Below are positions 25,768-34,989 of a stretch of DNA of 64,000 bases, in pieces (the stretch's first letter is position 1; each line of letters opens with the position of its first letter). Under the pieces are notes generated by a model, which ran no database searches, had not been told where the DNA came from, and saw only the letters and a program-made list of their open reading frames with translations. The stretch comes from Steroidobacteraceae bacterium (lineage in GTDB: Bacteria; Pseudomonadota; Gammaproteobacteria; Steroidobacterales; Steroidobacteraceae): contig JAWLAG010000001.1 in NCBI GenBank assembly GCA_041395505.1, forward strand, positions 2,655,559-2,719,558, read 5' to 3'. Position numbers and translations under genes: made by a program.

Positions 25768-26946
25768 ATGGCCCAAGCGCCGAGCAAAATTGCGGCACCG
25801 CCGATCGATCTGAACAGCCGCCGAACACTGGCGGCCATCCTCTACCTGTCGGTCATCGGCCCTTGTGTATTCATTTTGCAGCCGGGATTCGTCCAGGGAC
25901 TGGTCGAACAACTCGGCATGACCGAACAACAGGCCGGGTATGTCGCCTCCGCGGAGATGTGGGGCATCGCCGTGACGACCCTGGCGCTCATATTTGCCGC
26001 ACACCACTACTCCTGGCGCCGGTTGATTGGCGCGTTCGCCGTGCTGTCCGGCGTCGGCAACCTCCTGTGCATCGGGCAGAGCGACCTGCAGGTCCTGATG
26101 TTGTTGCGATTCATCGTCGGCATCGGCTCGGGCGGCATTATTTCGCTCACCTTTTCGCTCGCGGGACTCACCGCGAATCCCGACCGGAATTTCGGTTACA
26201 TCATCGTCTGGGTACTGACCTATGGCGCGCTGGGTCTGGTCGTCATGCCGACCGCCTATGCACATATAGGCATGGCCGGAGTCCTCGTTTTCTTCGGTCT
26301 TTTCTGCCTCTCGGGCCTGTGGTTCGTGGGCGCCCTGCCGCACTCCGGCCTCGAACATGCTGACACGTCAGGCCACTACGAATATGCGAAATGGCTCAGC
26401 CATGCAACGCTCATCGCCATCCTGATCTACAACGTCGCGGTCGGCATCATCTGGGCCTACTTGTTCCTGGTTGGCACCAACGCCGGGATGCCAGAGCAGC
26501 AGGTCGCCAACGTATTGATGGTGTCGCAGATCGCGGGAATCGCGGGCGCATTCGTGGTCGTCGTGTTCGAGAAGCGATTCGGCCGGTTGCTGCCGCTCGC
26601 CGTCGGCGTGCTGGGCAGCGCCGCAAGCGCCTATCTGCTGGTGGGTCAGATCGGCGCCCGGGAATACTGGCTTGGGGTCTGCGGCTTCAACCTGCTTTGG
26701 AACCTGAGCATGCCCTATATGCTCGCCACCGCCGGCGACTTCGATGCGAAGAAACACACCGTCGTATTCGCCATCGCAATGCAAATGCTGGGTCTCGCGG
26801 TGGGCCCGATGATCGCAGCGCGCCTGCTCGGCGAGGCGAACTACGACGCGGTCAACAGGACCGCCGCCATCGTTTTTGTTCTTTCTGCGTTCGTGATGCT
26901 GCCAGGTGTGCTGGCACAGCGGCGCGCACATGGCCATTCACAGTAG
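25768..26946 (+). CDS. MFS transporter
   Basis: A 392-residue major facilitator with about 12 hydrophobic segments (for example residues 24-45, 65-90, 105-130, 150-175, 215-235). No N-terminal signal peptide; a G-x-x-x-D/R-type loop is seen between helices 2 and 3 only weakly. It follows the aminotransferase by 40 bases with a GGGGGA site about 10 bases before the ATG and precedes the TonB receptor by 40 bases. It probably moves the substrate of the local pathway across the inner membrane after TonB-dependent entry into the periplasm. The substrate cannot be read from the sequence. Confidence 0.85.
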   Translation: MAQAPSKIAAPPIDLNSRRTLAAILYLSVIGPCVFILQPGFVQGLVEQLGMTEQQAGYVASAEMWGIAVTTLALIFAAHHYSWRRLIGAFAVLSGVGNLLCIGQSDLQVLMLLRFIVGIGSGGIISLTFSLAGLTANPDRNFGYIIVWVLTYGALGLVVMPTAYAHIGMAGVLVFFGLFCLSGLWFVGALPHSGLEHADTSGHYEYAKWLSHATLIAILIYNVAVGIIWAYLFLVGTNAGMPEQQVANVLMVSQIAGIAGAFVVVVFEKRFGRLLPLAVGVLGSAASAYLLVGQIGAREYWLGVCGFNLLWNLSMPYMLATAGDFDAKKHTVVFAIAMQMLGLAVGPMIAARLLGEANYDAVNRTAAIVFVLSAFVMLPGVLAQRRAHGHSQ

Positions 26947-26986
26947 ACCGCGACGTATCGACAAACCTAATCAGGGGGATAAACAA

Positions 26987-29317
26987 ATGAGTTGCCCGGT
27001 GAAAAACGCACGAATCTGGTGGCGATGCAGCTTGGCACTGGCCGCGGCCTCGCTGGTCGCGAACTCGGCGCTGGCGCAAACGCTGGAAGAAGTAGTCGTT
27101 ACCGCGCAAAAGCGCGCGGAATCGCAGCAGGATGTACCCATTGCGATCGATGCCTTCACGGGCGAGCAGCTGTCGCGCCTGGGCGTTCACTCAGCACAAC
27201 AGATCCTCTCGCTCGTACCAAACGCAATGGTTGTCGATCAGGGTGGTGGTAAGCAGAATTTCTTCGTTCGCGGCGTCGGCACAGCTGATTTTCATCTCAA
27301 TGTCGTGGGTGCAGTCGGGGTCTTCCTCGATGATGCCGCGCTCAACTCGCCCTTTGCCGTCTCGTTCGCCACTTTCGACATGGAGCGTGTCGAATTGCTG
27401 CGTGGACCGCAAAACACCTTGTTCGGCAAGAACACGACCGGAGGTGCCGTCAATTACATAAGCCACAAACCGAATGTCGCCGATGGCCTCAACGGCTATC
27501 TGCAAGCCGGGTTCGGCCGCTACTCCCAGGTCGACCTCGAGGGTGCTGTCGGTTTCCCGCTGGGCGAGCGCGCCGCCGTGCGCTTGGCCGCGGTCAGCAA
27601 TACACGCGACGGCGTGTTTCACAACGTCACGCTCGGGCAGGATGTCGGCGAGATTGATCGCCAGGCGGCGCGGATCCAACTGCTGGTAGATGCGACCGAG
27701 AACTTCACCTTGCTTGCCAATATCCATGGCGGCCAGTCGGGCGGCGATCCGCAGCCATTCAAGGGAGTCGGATTTCTCGACCCGACCGATCAGACACTGC
27801 CCTGCGCCGTACCGCTCGATCAAATCATTCCGCAGAATAATCCGAACTGCGCCAACGGTGCCGGATTCGTCTACCCGAACGAGAAATGGGAAAACGTCTA
27901 TGGCAACCTCAAGCACCGCCAGGATCTCGATACGCACGGCGCGGGCCTCAACATGGAGTGGCGCCTGGCCTCGATGACGATCACGTCGACGACGACCTGG
28001 GAGACCCTCAAGGTCGACTACAACGAGGATGCCGATGCCTCGCCGACGACGATCTTCCAGTTCTACCAGGGCGGCGACTACGATCAGTGGTCGCAGGAGC
28101 TGCGCGCAGCCTCGACGAGCGAGGCGAGCCCGCGCTGGATTGCAGGTCTTTACTACTACAGCGAGGACGCGAGCTATACGACAGCGGTACGCCGCACGCC
28201 AGATCCGCTCGCGCCTTCAGGTCCTGACCAGTTCAACGTAACGCCGAACACCATGGTCGACCAGGAGGACCGTTCCTTCTCGGCCTTTGGCCAGCTGGAA
28301 TTCGATCTGCAGGATGACCTCACATTGACCACCGGGTTTCGCTGGACCAACGAGACCAAGAAAGGCCAGAACGCTGTTTCGGTGCGCTGCGTGGGTCCAA
28401 ACGGTGGTCCGCCATTTTGCCCATCGCTCCCGGACAGCGCCTTCCTCAGCCGGAGCCTGCTGTTGAGCCTGCCGGTGCTCGCCGAGCCACCCGTCGAAAC
28501 ACTCGATGGTGACTGGAGCGAATGGGGCGCGCGCGTCGCGCTCGATTACAAGGTCTCGGATTCCGCAATGCTCTATGCCAGTGTTTCGCGTGGCTTCAAG
28601 GGTGGCGGTTTCAGCATCGCGGCGCTCCAGGCGCTGCTCGGCCTCGCTGCCCAGGACGTCGAACCGGAAATCCTCTGGGCCTATGAGTTCGGCATCAAAT
28701 CCGACTGGGCCGATGAGACCGTGCGGCTCAATGCGGCCATGTTCTACTATGATTGGAAGGGCCTGCAGTCGTTTCAGCCTTTGATCGTTCCGGGCACGGG
28801 CACGGCAGTACCGCAGCTGCTGAACGTACCCAAATCGAGCCTGCAGGGCTTCGAGGCCGAACTCACCTGGTTGCCAAGCCCCGGTTGGTATCTGCAGGCC
28901 GGAATCGGCCTGAATGATTCACGCATCGAAGATGCCGGTCTGATCGCGGGTATATCCGCTGGCAACAAGCTGCCGAATGTTCCGGATGTCACGTTCACCG
29001 GCATGGTGCGACGCGAGATTCCCATGGCGTCGGGGACGCTTGCCCTGCAGGCGAATATCCGCTACCAGGGCGATGTGACCTACGACCTCGCCAATGCCCG
29101 CAACCTGAGCCAGGATGCCTACTGGACAGCCTCGGCGCGGGGCAGCTATCGCTTTGGCGAGCGGCAGCAATTCGAAGTCGGTGTCTGGGGCGAGAATCTC
29201 ACCGGAGAGAAATACTGCAATGGCATGACCAGCCTCGCCGGTCTTTCTGAGTCGAATCTTTGCGTGGCGGCGCTTTCGGAGCCGACCTACGGAATCAATG
29301 CCACGATTCGCTTTTGA
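26987..29317 (+). CDS. TonB-dependent outer-membrane receptor
   Basis: The 776-residue protein has a signal peptide ending near ANSALAQ (about residue 30), a TonB box LEEVVVTAQKR right after it, a plug domain (about 45-165; VPIAIDAFTGEQLSRLG, FFVRGVG, VELLRGPQNTLFGKNTTGGAVNY) and a 22-strand barrel ending in the terminal phenylalanine of GINATIRF. The start ATG at 26987 has CAGGGGGAT upstream. Receptors of this sub-type take up organic compounds as well as siderophores; the catabolic neighbours favour an organic substrate. It is followed by the amidohydrolase-sulfatase gene after 43 bases. Confidence 0.94.
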   Translation: MSCPVKNARIWWRCSLALAAASLVANSALAQTLEEVVVTAQKRAESQQDVPIAIDAFTGEQLSRLGVHSAQQILSLVPNAMVVDQGGGKQNFFVRGVGTADFHLNVVGAVGVFLDDAALNSPFAVSFATFDMERVELLRGPQNTLFGKNTTGGAVNYISHKPNVADGLNGYLQAGFGRYSQVDLEGAVGFPLGERAAVRLAAVSNTRDGVFHNVTLGQDVGEIDRQAARIQLLVDATENFTLLANIHGGQSGGDPQPFKGVGFLDPTDQTLPCAVPLDQIIPQNNPNCANGAGFVYPNEKWENVYGNLKHRQDLDTHGAGLNMEWRLASMTITSTTTWETLKVDYNEDADASPTTIFQFYQGGDYDQWSQELRAASTSEASPRWIAGLYYYSEDASYTTAVRRTPDPLAPSGPDQFNVTPNTMVDQEDRSFSAFGQLEFDLQDDLTLTTGFRWTNETKKGQNAVSVRCVGPNGGPPFCPSLPDSAFLSRSLLLSLPVLAEPPVETLDGDWSEWGARVALDYKVSDSAMLYASVSRGFKGGGFSIAALQALLGLAAQDVEPEILWAYEFGIKSDWADETVRLNAAMFYYDWKGLQSFQPLIVPGTGTAVPQLLNVPKSSLQGFEAELTWLPSPGWYLQAGIGLNDSRIEDAGLIAGISAGNKLPNVPDVTFTGMVRREIPMASGTLALQANIRYQGDVTYDLANARNLSQDAYWTASARGSYRFGERQQFEVGVWGENLTGEKYCNGMTSLAGLSESNLCVAALSEPTYGINATIRF

Positions 29318-29360
29318 ACCTGCTGCAAGTCGTCGCAGAGCGCCGCAAACTGCCAGCACG

Positions 29361-32300
29361 ATGCTGAACCGACTCGGCATCGTGCTGGTGGCCGCGCTCA
29401 TCGCAGGCGATGGTGGTGCGGGGACACCGCCTGCGGCCGAAGCCATCTACGTCAATGGCGCGGTCTACACCGTTGACGACAATCGCCCATGGGCCGAGGC
29501 ACTGGCCGTCAGTGGCGGCAAACTGATCGCTGTCGGCAGCAACGAGGAGGTCACGAAACTGCGGGTTGCTGGCACGCAGGTCGTGGATCTCGGCGGTCGC
29601 ATGGTCATGCCCGGCATTCATGACATGCATGTGCATCCGCTCGATGCCGCCATACCGGCTTTGTTCGAATGCAGCTTTCCATTCTCATTGACGTTGGAAC
29701 TGATTCTCGGGCAAGTCGCCCGGTGCGCGGCCGAGGCGCCGGCAGGAGCCTGGGTGCGCGGCGGCCAATGGCCGACCTCGCTGCTCGATGCGCCAACGCC
29801 GCCAACCCGCCAGATGCTGGACGCGGTGAGCGGCGATCATCCCGTATTCCTCATGGACTGGGCGGTGCACAACGCCTGGGTCAATACCCGCGGCCTGCAG
29901 GCACTCGGCATCGTTGCCGAAACGGCGACCGGCATCCTGCTCGATGACGCGGCCTATCGCGCACAGCGACAGCTTCCCGCCTACAGCCCGGGGCAATACC
30001 AACAGGCAGCAGGCTGGGCAATCGAGCAGATGCTCGCCGTGGGCATCACGTCGTTCAAGGATGCAATGACGACCGACGACAACCTCGCTGCGTATCACGA
30101 ACTCGGGCGCAGCGGGGCACTCAATGCGAGAGCGCATACTTGTCTCGCCTGGAAGAGTGCGTGGTCGAAATCGCGCGCCACCGAGGTGAAAACGCTCGCG
30201 CGGCGCGGCGCGCTCAGCGGGCCGATGTTGCGCACCGACTGCGCGAAGATCATGCTCGATGGCATTCCCGTTGCGCGCACTTCGGCATTGCTCGAGCCCT
30301 ATCTTCCCGATGCCAAACACGGTGACGACTACCGCGGCACGCTCAATTTCGAGCCTGCCGAACTTGCCCGGGACGTGATAAAGCTCGACCGCATGGGGCT
30401 GACGGTGAAAATCCATGCGACGGGCGATCGATCCGCGCGCGTGGCACTGGACGCCTTTGCGGCTGCACGCCAGCGCAATCCAGGCGGGCGCGCCATCCAC
30501 GAGGTATCGCACGCGGAACTCATCAGCGACGCCGACCTGCCCCGCTTCAAGGCATTGAACGTCGCCGCCGAGATGTGCCCGGTCCTTTGGTATCCCGGTC
30601 CGTCCGATGCGGCGCGCATCGCCGCGATTGGCGCGGAACGCGCGGGTCGATTCTGGCCGACACGCAACCTGCTCGACAGCGGCGCACTCGTGTTCTATGG
30701 CTCGGACTGGCCGGCCGTCGCGCCGAATCCGAGTCCATGGCCGGGTCTCGAAGCCATGGTGACGCGACGCAATCCCTACGGCGCGATGCCGGGTCGGCAG
30801 TGGCCGGAACAGGCCATCGATCTGGCGCAGGCAATTCGCATTTTCACGATCAATGGCGCGATCGCCGGCAGGAGCGAGGAGCTCACCGGCTCGCTGACGC
30901 CGGGCAAGGCGGCGGATTTCATCGTGCTCGATCGCAATCTTTTCAAGATTCCGGCCGATGAAATCAGCGACACGCGGGTACTGAAAACCGTCGTTGCCGG
31001 CAAGCTCGTACACGATGAGCCGGCCGCGGCAGCGCAGACCCGACGGCCGAACGTGCTGCTCATCGTCGTTGATGACATGGGCAATGCGGATCTTGGCGCA
31101 TTCGGCGGTGAAATCGACACACCCAATCTTGATGCGCTTGCCATGCAGGGTCTGCGACTGACGAATCTGCATACGGCCTCCATGTGCTCGCCGAGCCGCG
31201 CCATGCTGCTCACCGGCGTCGACAGTCATCGCGCCGGACTCGGCAACATGCTCGAGGAGCTATCGCCCAACCAGAAGGGACAACCCGGCTACGAGGGGTA
31301 TTTGAACGATCGCGTCGTTACGCTGGCCACTTTGCTGAAGAACGCCGGTTACAGGACCTACATGACCGGCAAATGGCATCTGGGCGCGGCGGAACACGGC
31401 CCGGCTTACCGGGGTTTCATGCGCTCATTCACGCTCGATGCGGGCGGTGCCAGCCACTTTGCCGACATGCGACCAGCCTATGCACCCTCGCCGGACGTCA
31501 AGGCGAGCTATCGCGAGGATGGCGTGGCCTTGCAGTCGCTCCCGGAGAATTTTCACTACTCGTCACAGTTCTATGTCGACCGGCTGATCGACTATCTCGA
31601 GGAGGGCCGCGGTTCGGACAAACCATTCTTCGCCTATCTGGCATTCACGGCACCCCACTGGCCGCTGCAGGCACCGGATGCAGCGATTCAGAAGTATGCG
31701 CACCGCTATGACGCTGGATACGACGTGATTGCGGCGAAGCGTCTCGCGCGACAAAAAGCGCTCGGGCTCATTCCCCGATCGGCGCAGCTGGCGCAACGAG
31801 CGCCGAAGGGAAAGCCATGGAACACTCTGTCCGCCGCAGAGCAGAAAGTCGAGGCCCGCGCAATGGAAGTCTACGCGGCCATGGTTGACCAACTCGACGT
31901 GAATACCGGCCGACTGATCGATTACCTGCGTCGAACGGATCGGCTGGATGACACGATCATCATTTTCCTGTCAGACAACGGACCGGAAGGCCACGATCTG
32001 GATGAAACCTGGCCCGCCGAGAGCTTTCCGGAAATCCGCCATACCATCGATACAACTCACGATTTCAGCTTCGAGAACATGGGGCGGCCGGGTTCCTATG
32101 TTCTATATGGTCCGAACTGGGCGCGCGCGAGTTCGCCCGCACTGCGCATGTACAAGGGCTTTCCCACGGAGGGCGGCACGCGCGTGGCGGCTTTCGTGCG
32201 CTATCCGAAGCTGGTTCAGCAGGCGGCCATCAGCAACGAGTTCATCGCAGTCCGCGATATCGCACCGACTCTGCTCGACATGATCGGCATCGCACAACCT

Positions 32301-32621
32301 TCGGACGGTCGGAATGAGCCCATGTCGGGTCGGTCGGTGCTGGCGGCGCTCGCTGGCAAGCCATCGGACGGCACCCTGCGTGTCATGGCCGACGAATTGC
32401 TCGGCAAACGCTACGTTCGCCAAGGTCCGTGGAAAATCCTGCACATGCCGGAGCCCTGGGGCAACGATGCCTGGCAGCTCTACGATCTCGACCAGGATCT
32501 CGCCGAACAACACGATCTCGCGGGCTCGAGGCCTGACAAAGTCCAGGAGCTGGAAACCCTCTGGCAGGATTACCAGCGTGACAACGGCGTCATTCTGCCT
32601 GACTGGGTGAGCGGCTACTGA
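29361..32621 (+). CDS. Secreted amidohydrolase-3 / type I sulfatase fusion protein
   Basis: One 1086-residue frame without interruption encodes two enzymes. Residues 1-20 form a signal peptide (LGIVLVAALIAG). Residues about 25-550 are a YtcJ/NfdA-like amidohydrolase with metal ligands in HDMHVHP (H90, H92), FYGSDWPAVAPNP and a C-terminal KAADFIVLDRN strand. Residues about 560-1086 are a type I sulfatase with the metal pair D571-D572 (VVDDMG), the formylglycine motif CSPSRAMLLTG (C609), GKWHLG and FLSDNGPEG. Separately these families cut amides (including N-substituted formamides) and sulfate esters. The start at 29361 avoids overlap with the receptor gene. The neighbours suggest periplasmic deconjugation of an amine-containing sulfate ester (inference). 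Confidence 0.9.
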   Translation: MLNRLGIVLVAALIAGDGGAGTPPAAEAIYVNGAVYTVDDNRPWAEALAVSGGKLIAVGSNEEVTKLRVAGTQVVDLGGRMVMPGIHDMHVHPLDAAIPALFECSFPFSLTLELILGQVARCAAEAPAGAWVRGGQWPTSLLDAPTPPTRQMLDAVSGDHPVFLMDWAVHNAWVNTRGLQALGIVAETATGILLDDAAYRAQRQLPAYSPGQYQQAAGWAIEQMLAVGITSFKDAMTTDDNLAAYHELGRSGALNARAHTCLAWKSAWSKSRATEVKTLARRGALSGPMLRTDCAKIMLDGIPVARTSALLEPYLPDAKHGDDYRGTLNFEPAELARDVIKLDRMGLTVKIHATGDRSARVALDAFAAARQRNPGGRAIHEVSHAELISDADLPRFKALNVAAEMCPVLWYPGPSDAARIAAIGAERAGRFWPTRNLLDSGALVFYGSDWPAVAPNPSPWPGLEAMVTRRNPYGAMPGRQWPEQAIDLAQAIRIFTINGAIAGRSEELTGSLTPGKAADFIVLDRNLFKIPADEISDTRVLKTVVAGKLVHDEPAAAAQTRRPNVLLIVVDDMGNADLGAFGGEIDTPNLDALAMQGLRLTNLHTASMCSPSRAMLLTGVDSHRAGLGNMLEELSPNQKGQPGYEGYLNDRVVTLATLLKNAGYRTYMTGKWHLGAAEHGPAYRGFMRSFTLDAGGASHFADMRPAYAPSPDVKASYREDGVALQSLPENFHYSSQFYVDRLIDYLEEGRGSDKPFFAYLAFTAPHWPLQAPDAAIQKYAHRYDAGYDVIAAKRLARQKALGLIPRSAQLAQRAPKGKPWNTLSAAEQKVEARAMEVYAAMVDQLDVNTGRLIDYLRRTDRLDDTIIIFLSDNGPEGHDLDETWPAESFPEIRHTIDTTHDFSFENMGRPGSYVLYGPNWARASSPALRMYKGFPTEGGTRVAAFVRYPKLVQQAAISNEFIAVRDIAPTLLDMIGIAQPSDGRNEPMSGRSVLAALAGKPSDGTLRVMADELLGKRYVRQGPWKILHMPEPWGNDAWQLYDLDQDLAEQHDLAGSRPDKVQELETLWQDYQRDNGVILPDWVSGY

Positions 32622-33643
32622 CCGAGATATTCCTGCGCCGCATCGCAAGCCATCTCGATGAGTTGCGGCGTGAGCTCCCGGGCCGTCTCGGTCTCGCGGC
32701 GCGTATGGACCCATCCCAGATACGTGAAGCCCCGGGCGGCCGTCAACATGGGTAGCTGTGCAAGAGCGCCGGTGGCCAGCGCCCGCTCGTCGCGATAGCC
32801 CGCAATCAATGCGTCTTGCAACGCCCGGTACGACGGGTGCTGGCGATAGAAAAAAAGAGACGTTGCGATCTCGAACATGTGCCATCCGAAACCCGCGTCG
32901 TCAAAATCGAGCAACCGCACGCGATCGCCGTCGATGAGGAGATTCTCCGGCGCGAAATCGGCATGGATCAATCCATAGCTCGAGGACGAACGATCCAGGA
33001 CCGCGAGGTCCGCACGCAGGCGGTCCCGGGCCGCGAGCACCAACTTTCGCTGCGGCTCATCGAGCGCCTCGAGTTCCCAGAACCTGCCCCAGAAAGGCTG
33101 TTCGCCGACCAGGCCATCGCAATCCCAGGCATGGCGCTTGAATCCCGGCGGCAGGACCCATTGACTAGCATGATTGTGCAGCTTCGCGGCGAGTGTCCCG
33201 GCGATCCTGAAGGCGCGCACGAGGTCCTCGGCTGCCGTGGTGCCATCGTCGTTGCTCGCCTCGACACTGCCGAGCTGCCGGCCATTGACCCAATCGAAGA
33301 CATCGACCTGACGGGCCTCAGGCACCTCGGGGTGGGACACTGTATTGAAAAGCGCCCCGGACCGGTCGGGCAGGACCCTCGGCACTTCAAAACCGTACTC
33401 ATCGAGCGCGCGCATCCATTGCAATTCGGAGCGCAATTCGTCGTCGTCGTGATAGCCCGGGCGATGCACGCGCACTGCGTAGCGAGTTCCGTTCGCGAGC
33501 GTCGCGCAAAAAACCGCATTCTCACGAAACTTGATGAGACTCAAGGATGCCGGAGTCAGTTGCCACTTCTGCAACGCCTTGGCAACCAGGCCAGCCAGGC
33601 GTTCTGCCTGCGCTTGCGGATCGAGTGAGTAGAATTCGTGCAT
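32615..33643 (-). CDS. APH-family small-molecule kinase (hydroxylysine/ethanolamine-kinase-like)
   Basis: A 342-residue aminoglycoside-phosphotransferase/choline-kinase fold protein. The catalytic loop is LIHADFAPENLL (H227, D229, N234) and the metal-binding aspartate is D246 in RLLDFDDAGFGW; the nucleotide-binding lysine region is RENAVFCATLANGTRYAVRVHRP near 40. It lacks a signal peptide. It directly follows (22 bases) a class III PLP enzyme of the phospho-lyase type, a pairing known from hydroxylysine kinase with 5-phosphohydroxylysine phospho-lyase and from ethanolamine kinase with ethanolamine-phosphate phospho-lyase. The likely job is phosphorylation of a hydroxyl on an amino alcohol. 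Homoserine kinase II is the other reading. Confidence 0.78.
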   Translation of the reverse strand: MHEFYSLDPQAQAERLAGLVAKALQKWQLTPASLSLIKFRENAVFCATLANGTRYAVRVHRPGYHDDDELRSELQWMRALDEYGFEVPRVLPDRSGALFNTVSHPEVPEARQVDVFDWVNGRQLGSVEASNDDGTTAAEDLVRAFRIAGTLAAKLHNHASQWVLPPGFKRHAWDCDGLVGEQPFWGRFWELEALDEPQRKLVLAARDRLRADLAVLDRSSSSYGLIHADFAPENLLIDGDRVRLLDFDDAGFGWHMFEIATSLFFYRQHPSYRALQDALIAGYRDERALATGALAQLPMLTAARGFTYLGWVHTRRETETARELTPQLIEMACDAAQEYLGQ

Positions 33644-33665
33644 GGATTAGTCGAGCGGGCACTGG

Positions 33666-34946
33666 CTAGCCAGCCGCCAGCACCTCATCGAGTGTCGCCA
33701 GCAACTGGTCGGCATGTGCCCGGCCGAATGGCATGGGCGGTCTGATCTTGAGCACGTTATCGTGCGGACCGATGCGGCTGATGAGCACTCCGCGCTCGCA
33801 CATGCCGTTGATCACGCGCTTCGCAAGTGCACTCGCGGGCGTCTTGCGCTCGCGGTCATCCACCAGATCGACCGCGAAGAACATACCGAGCGAGCGCACG
33901 TCGCCGATCGCCTCGTGCCTGGTTGCGAGCTCGCGCAATCCGCCGGCCAGGTAGCTGCCGATCGCGACCGCGTTGGCCTGCAGCTGCTCGGATTCGAGCA
34001 CATCGAGCACCGCATTGGCCGCAGCGCAGGAGACCGGGTTGCCGGCGAAGGTATTGAAATACATGACACGATCGCGGAACCCCTGCACCAGATCGGCCCG
34101 CCCGACGACACCGGCAACAGGATGGCCATTGCCCATTGGCTTGCCGAGCGTGACCAGATCCGGCGTAACGCCGAAGCGCTGATGACCCCACATATGCTGA
34201 CCGGTGCGACCGAAACCGCCCTGCACTTCGTCTGCGATGAACAGACCGCCCGCCTTGTGCACGGCAGCAACAGCCCGCGGCATGAATCCGGCGGGTACGA
34301 TGGGCAGGCCCTCGCTTGAATACATGGTGCAGATCAACATCGCCGCAAGCCGGATGCCCTGTGCATTCAGTGACTCGATTGCGCCTTCGATCCGCGCCAC
34401 ATAGGCATCCTCGAGCGCTTGTCCGGTCAGGCCGTCGATGCCGCGATAGCTGTCCGGTGGATCAACCGCACGTATATGGGGGCCAAATCCTTCCGGCGGC
34501 GTGAACATCGTGCTGATCTGCGCCACTGCAACGGTATTGCCGTGGTACGAGCAATTCGTGCAGATCACGCCTTTGCCGCCGGTTGTCACATTGGCAATGC
34601 GCAGCGCCAGTTCATTGGCTTCGCTGCCGCTGCAGGTCAGCATCAACATCGAAAGGTCCGGATCGAAGGTGCGGGTCAGGCGCTCGGCGTAGGAGACGAC
34701 GCCCTCATGCAGGTAACGCGTGTGGATGTTGAGCAGGGCTGCCTGGCGCGCCATGGCCTCGACGACATGCGGGTGACTATGGCCGACATGCGGAACATTG
34801 TTGTACGCATCGAGGTAGCGGTTGCCCTCGGCGTCCCACAGCCACACGCCTTCGCCACGCACCAGATGCAACGGGCGATCATAGAACAGCGGCGAGTTGC
34901 GCCCGAGCACGCGATAACGTCGTTCAAGCAGCGACTCGGCTGTCAT
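33666..34946 (-). CDS. Class III PLP enzyme, aminotransferase or amino-alcohol-phosphate phospho-lyase
   Basis: A 426-residue fold-type I PLP protein with SGSEANELALRIA (near 106), IADEVQGGFGRTG (D239) and the Schiff-base lysine K269 in TLGKPMGNGHPVAGV. The N-terminal phrases LGRNSPLFYDRPLHLVRG, YLDAYNNVPHVGHSHP and HTRYLHE match the ETNPPL/PHYKPL phospho-lyase branch rather than ornithine-type transaminases. Phospho-lyases eliminate phosphate and ammonia from a phosphorylated amino alcohol to give an aldehyde. The adjacent kinase supports this; class III aminotransferase is the fallback. It is the third gene of the minus-strand operon headed by the TonB receptor. Confidence 0.82.
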   Translation of the reverse strand: MTAESLLERRYRVLGRNSPLFYDRPLHLVRGEGVWLWDAEGNRYLDAYNNVPHVGHSHPHVVEAMARQAALLNIHTRYLHEGVVSYAERLTRTFDPDLSMLMLTCSGSEANELALRIANVTTGGKGVICTNCSYHGNTVAVAQISTMFTPPEGFGPHIRAVDPPDSYRGIDGLTGQALEDAYVARIEGAIESLNAQGIRLAAMLICTMYSSEGLPIVPAGFMPRAVAAVHKAGGLFIADEVQGGFGRTGQHMWGHQRFGVTPDLVTLGKPMGNGHPVAGVVGRADLVQGFRDRVMYFNTFAGNPVSCAAANAVLDVLESEQLQANAVAIGSYLAGGLRELATRHEAIGDVRSLGMFFAVDLVDDRERKTPASALAKRVINGMCERGVLISRIGPHDNVLKIRPPMPFGRAHADQLLATLDEVLAAG

Positions 34947-34989
34947 GCCACACCATGGTCAGGCCGAAAAACCAGTACGCCAGGAGAGA

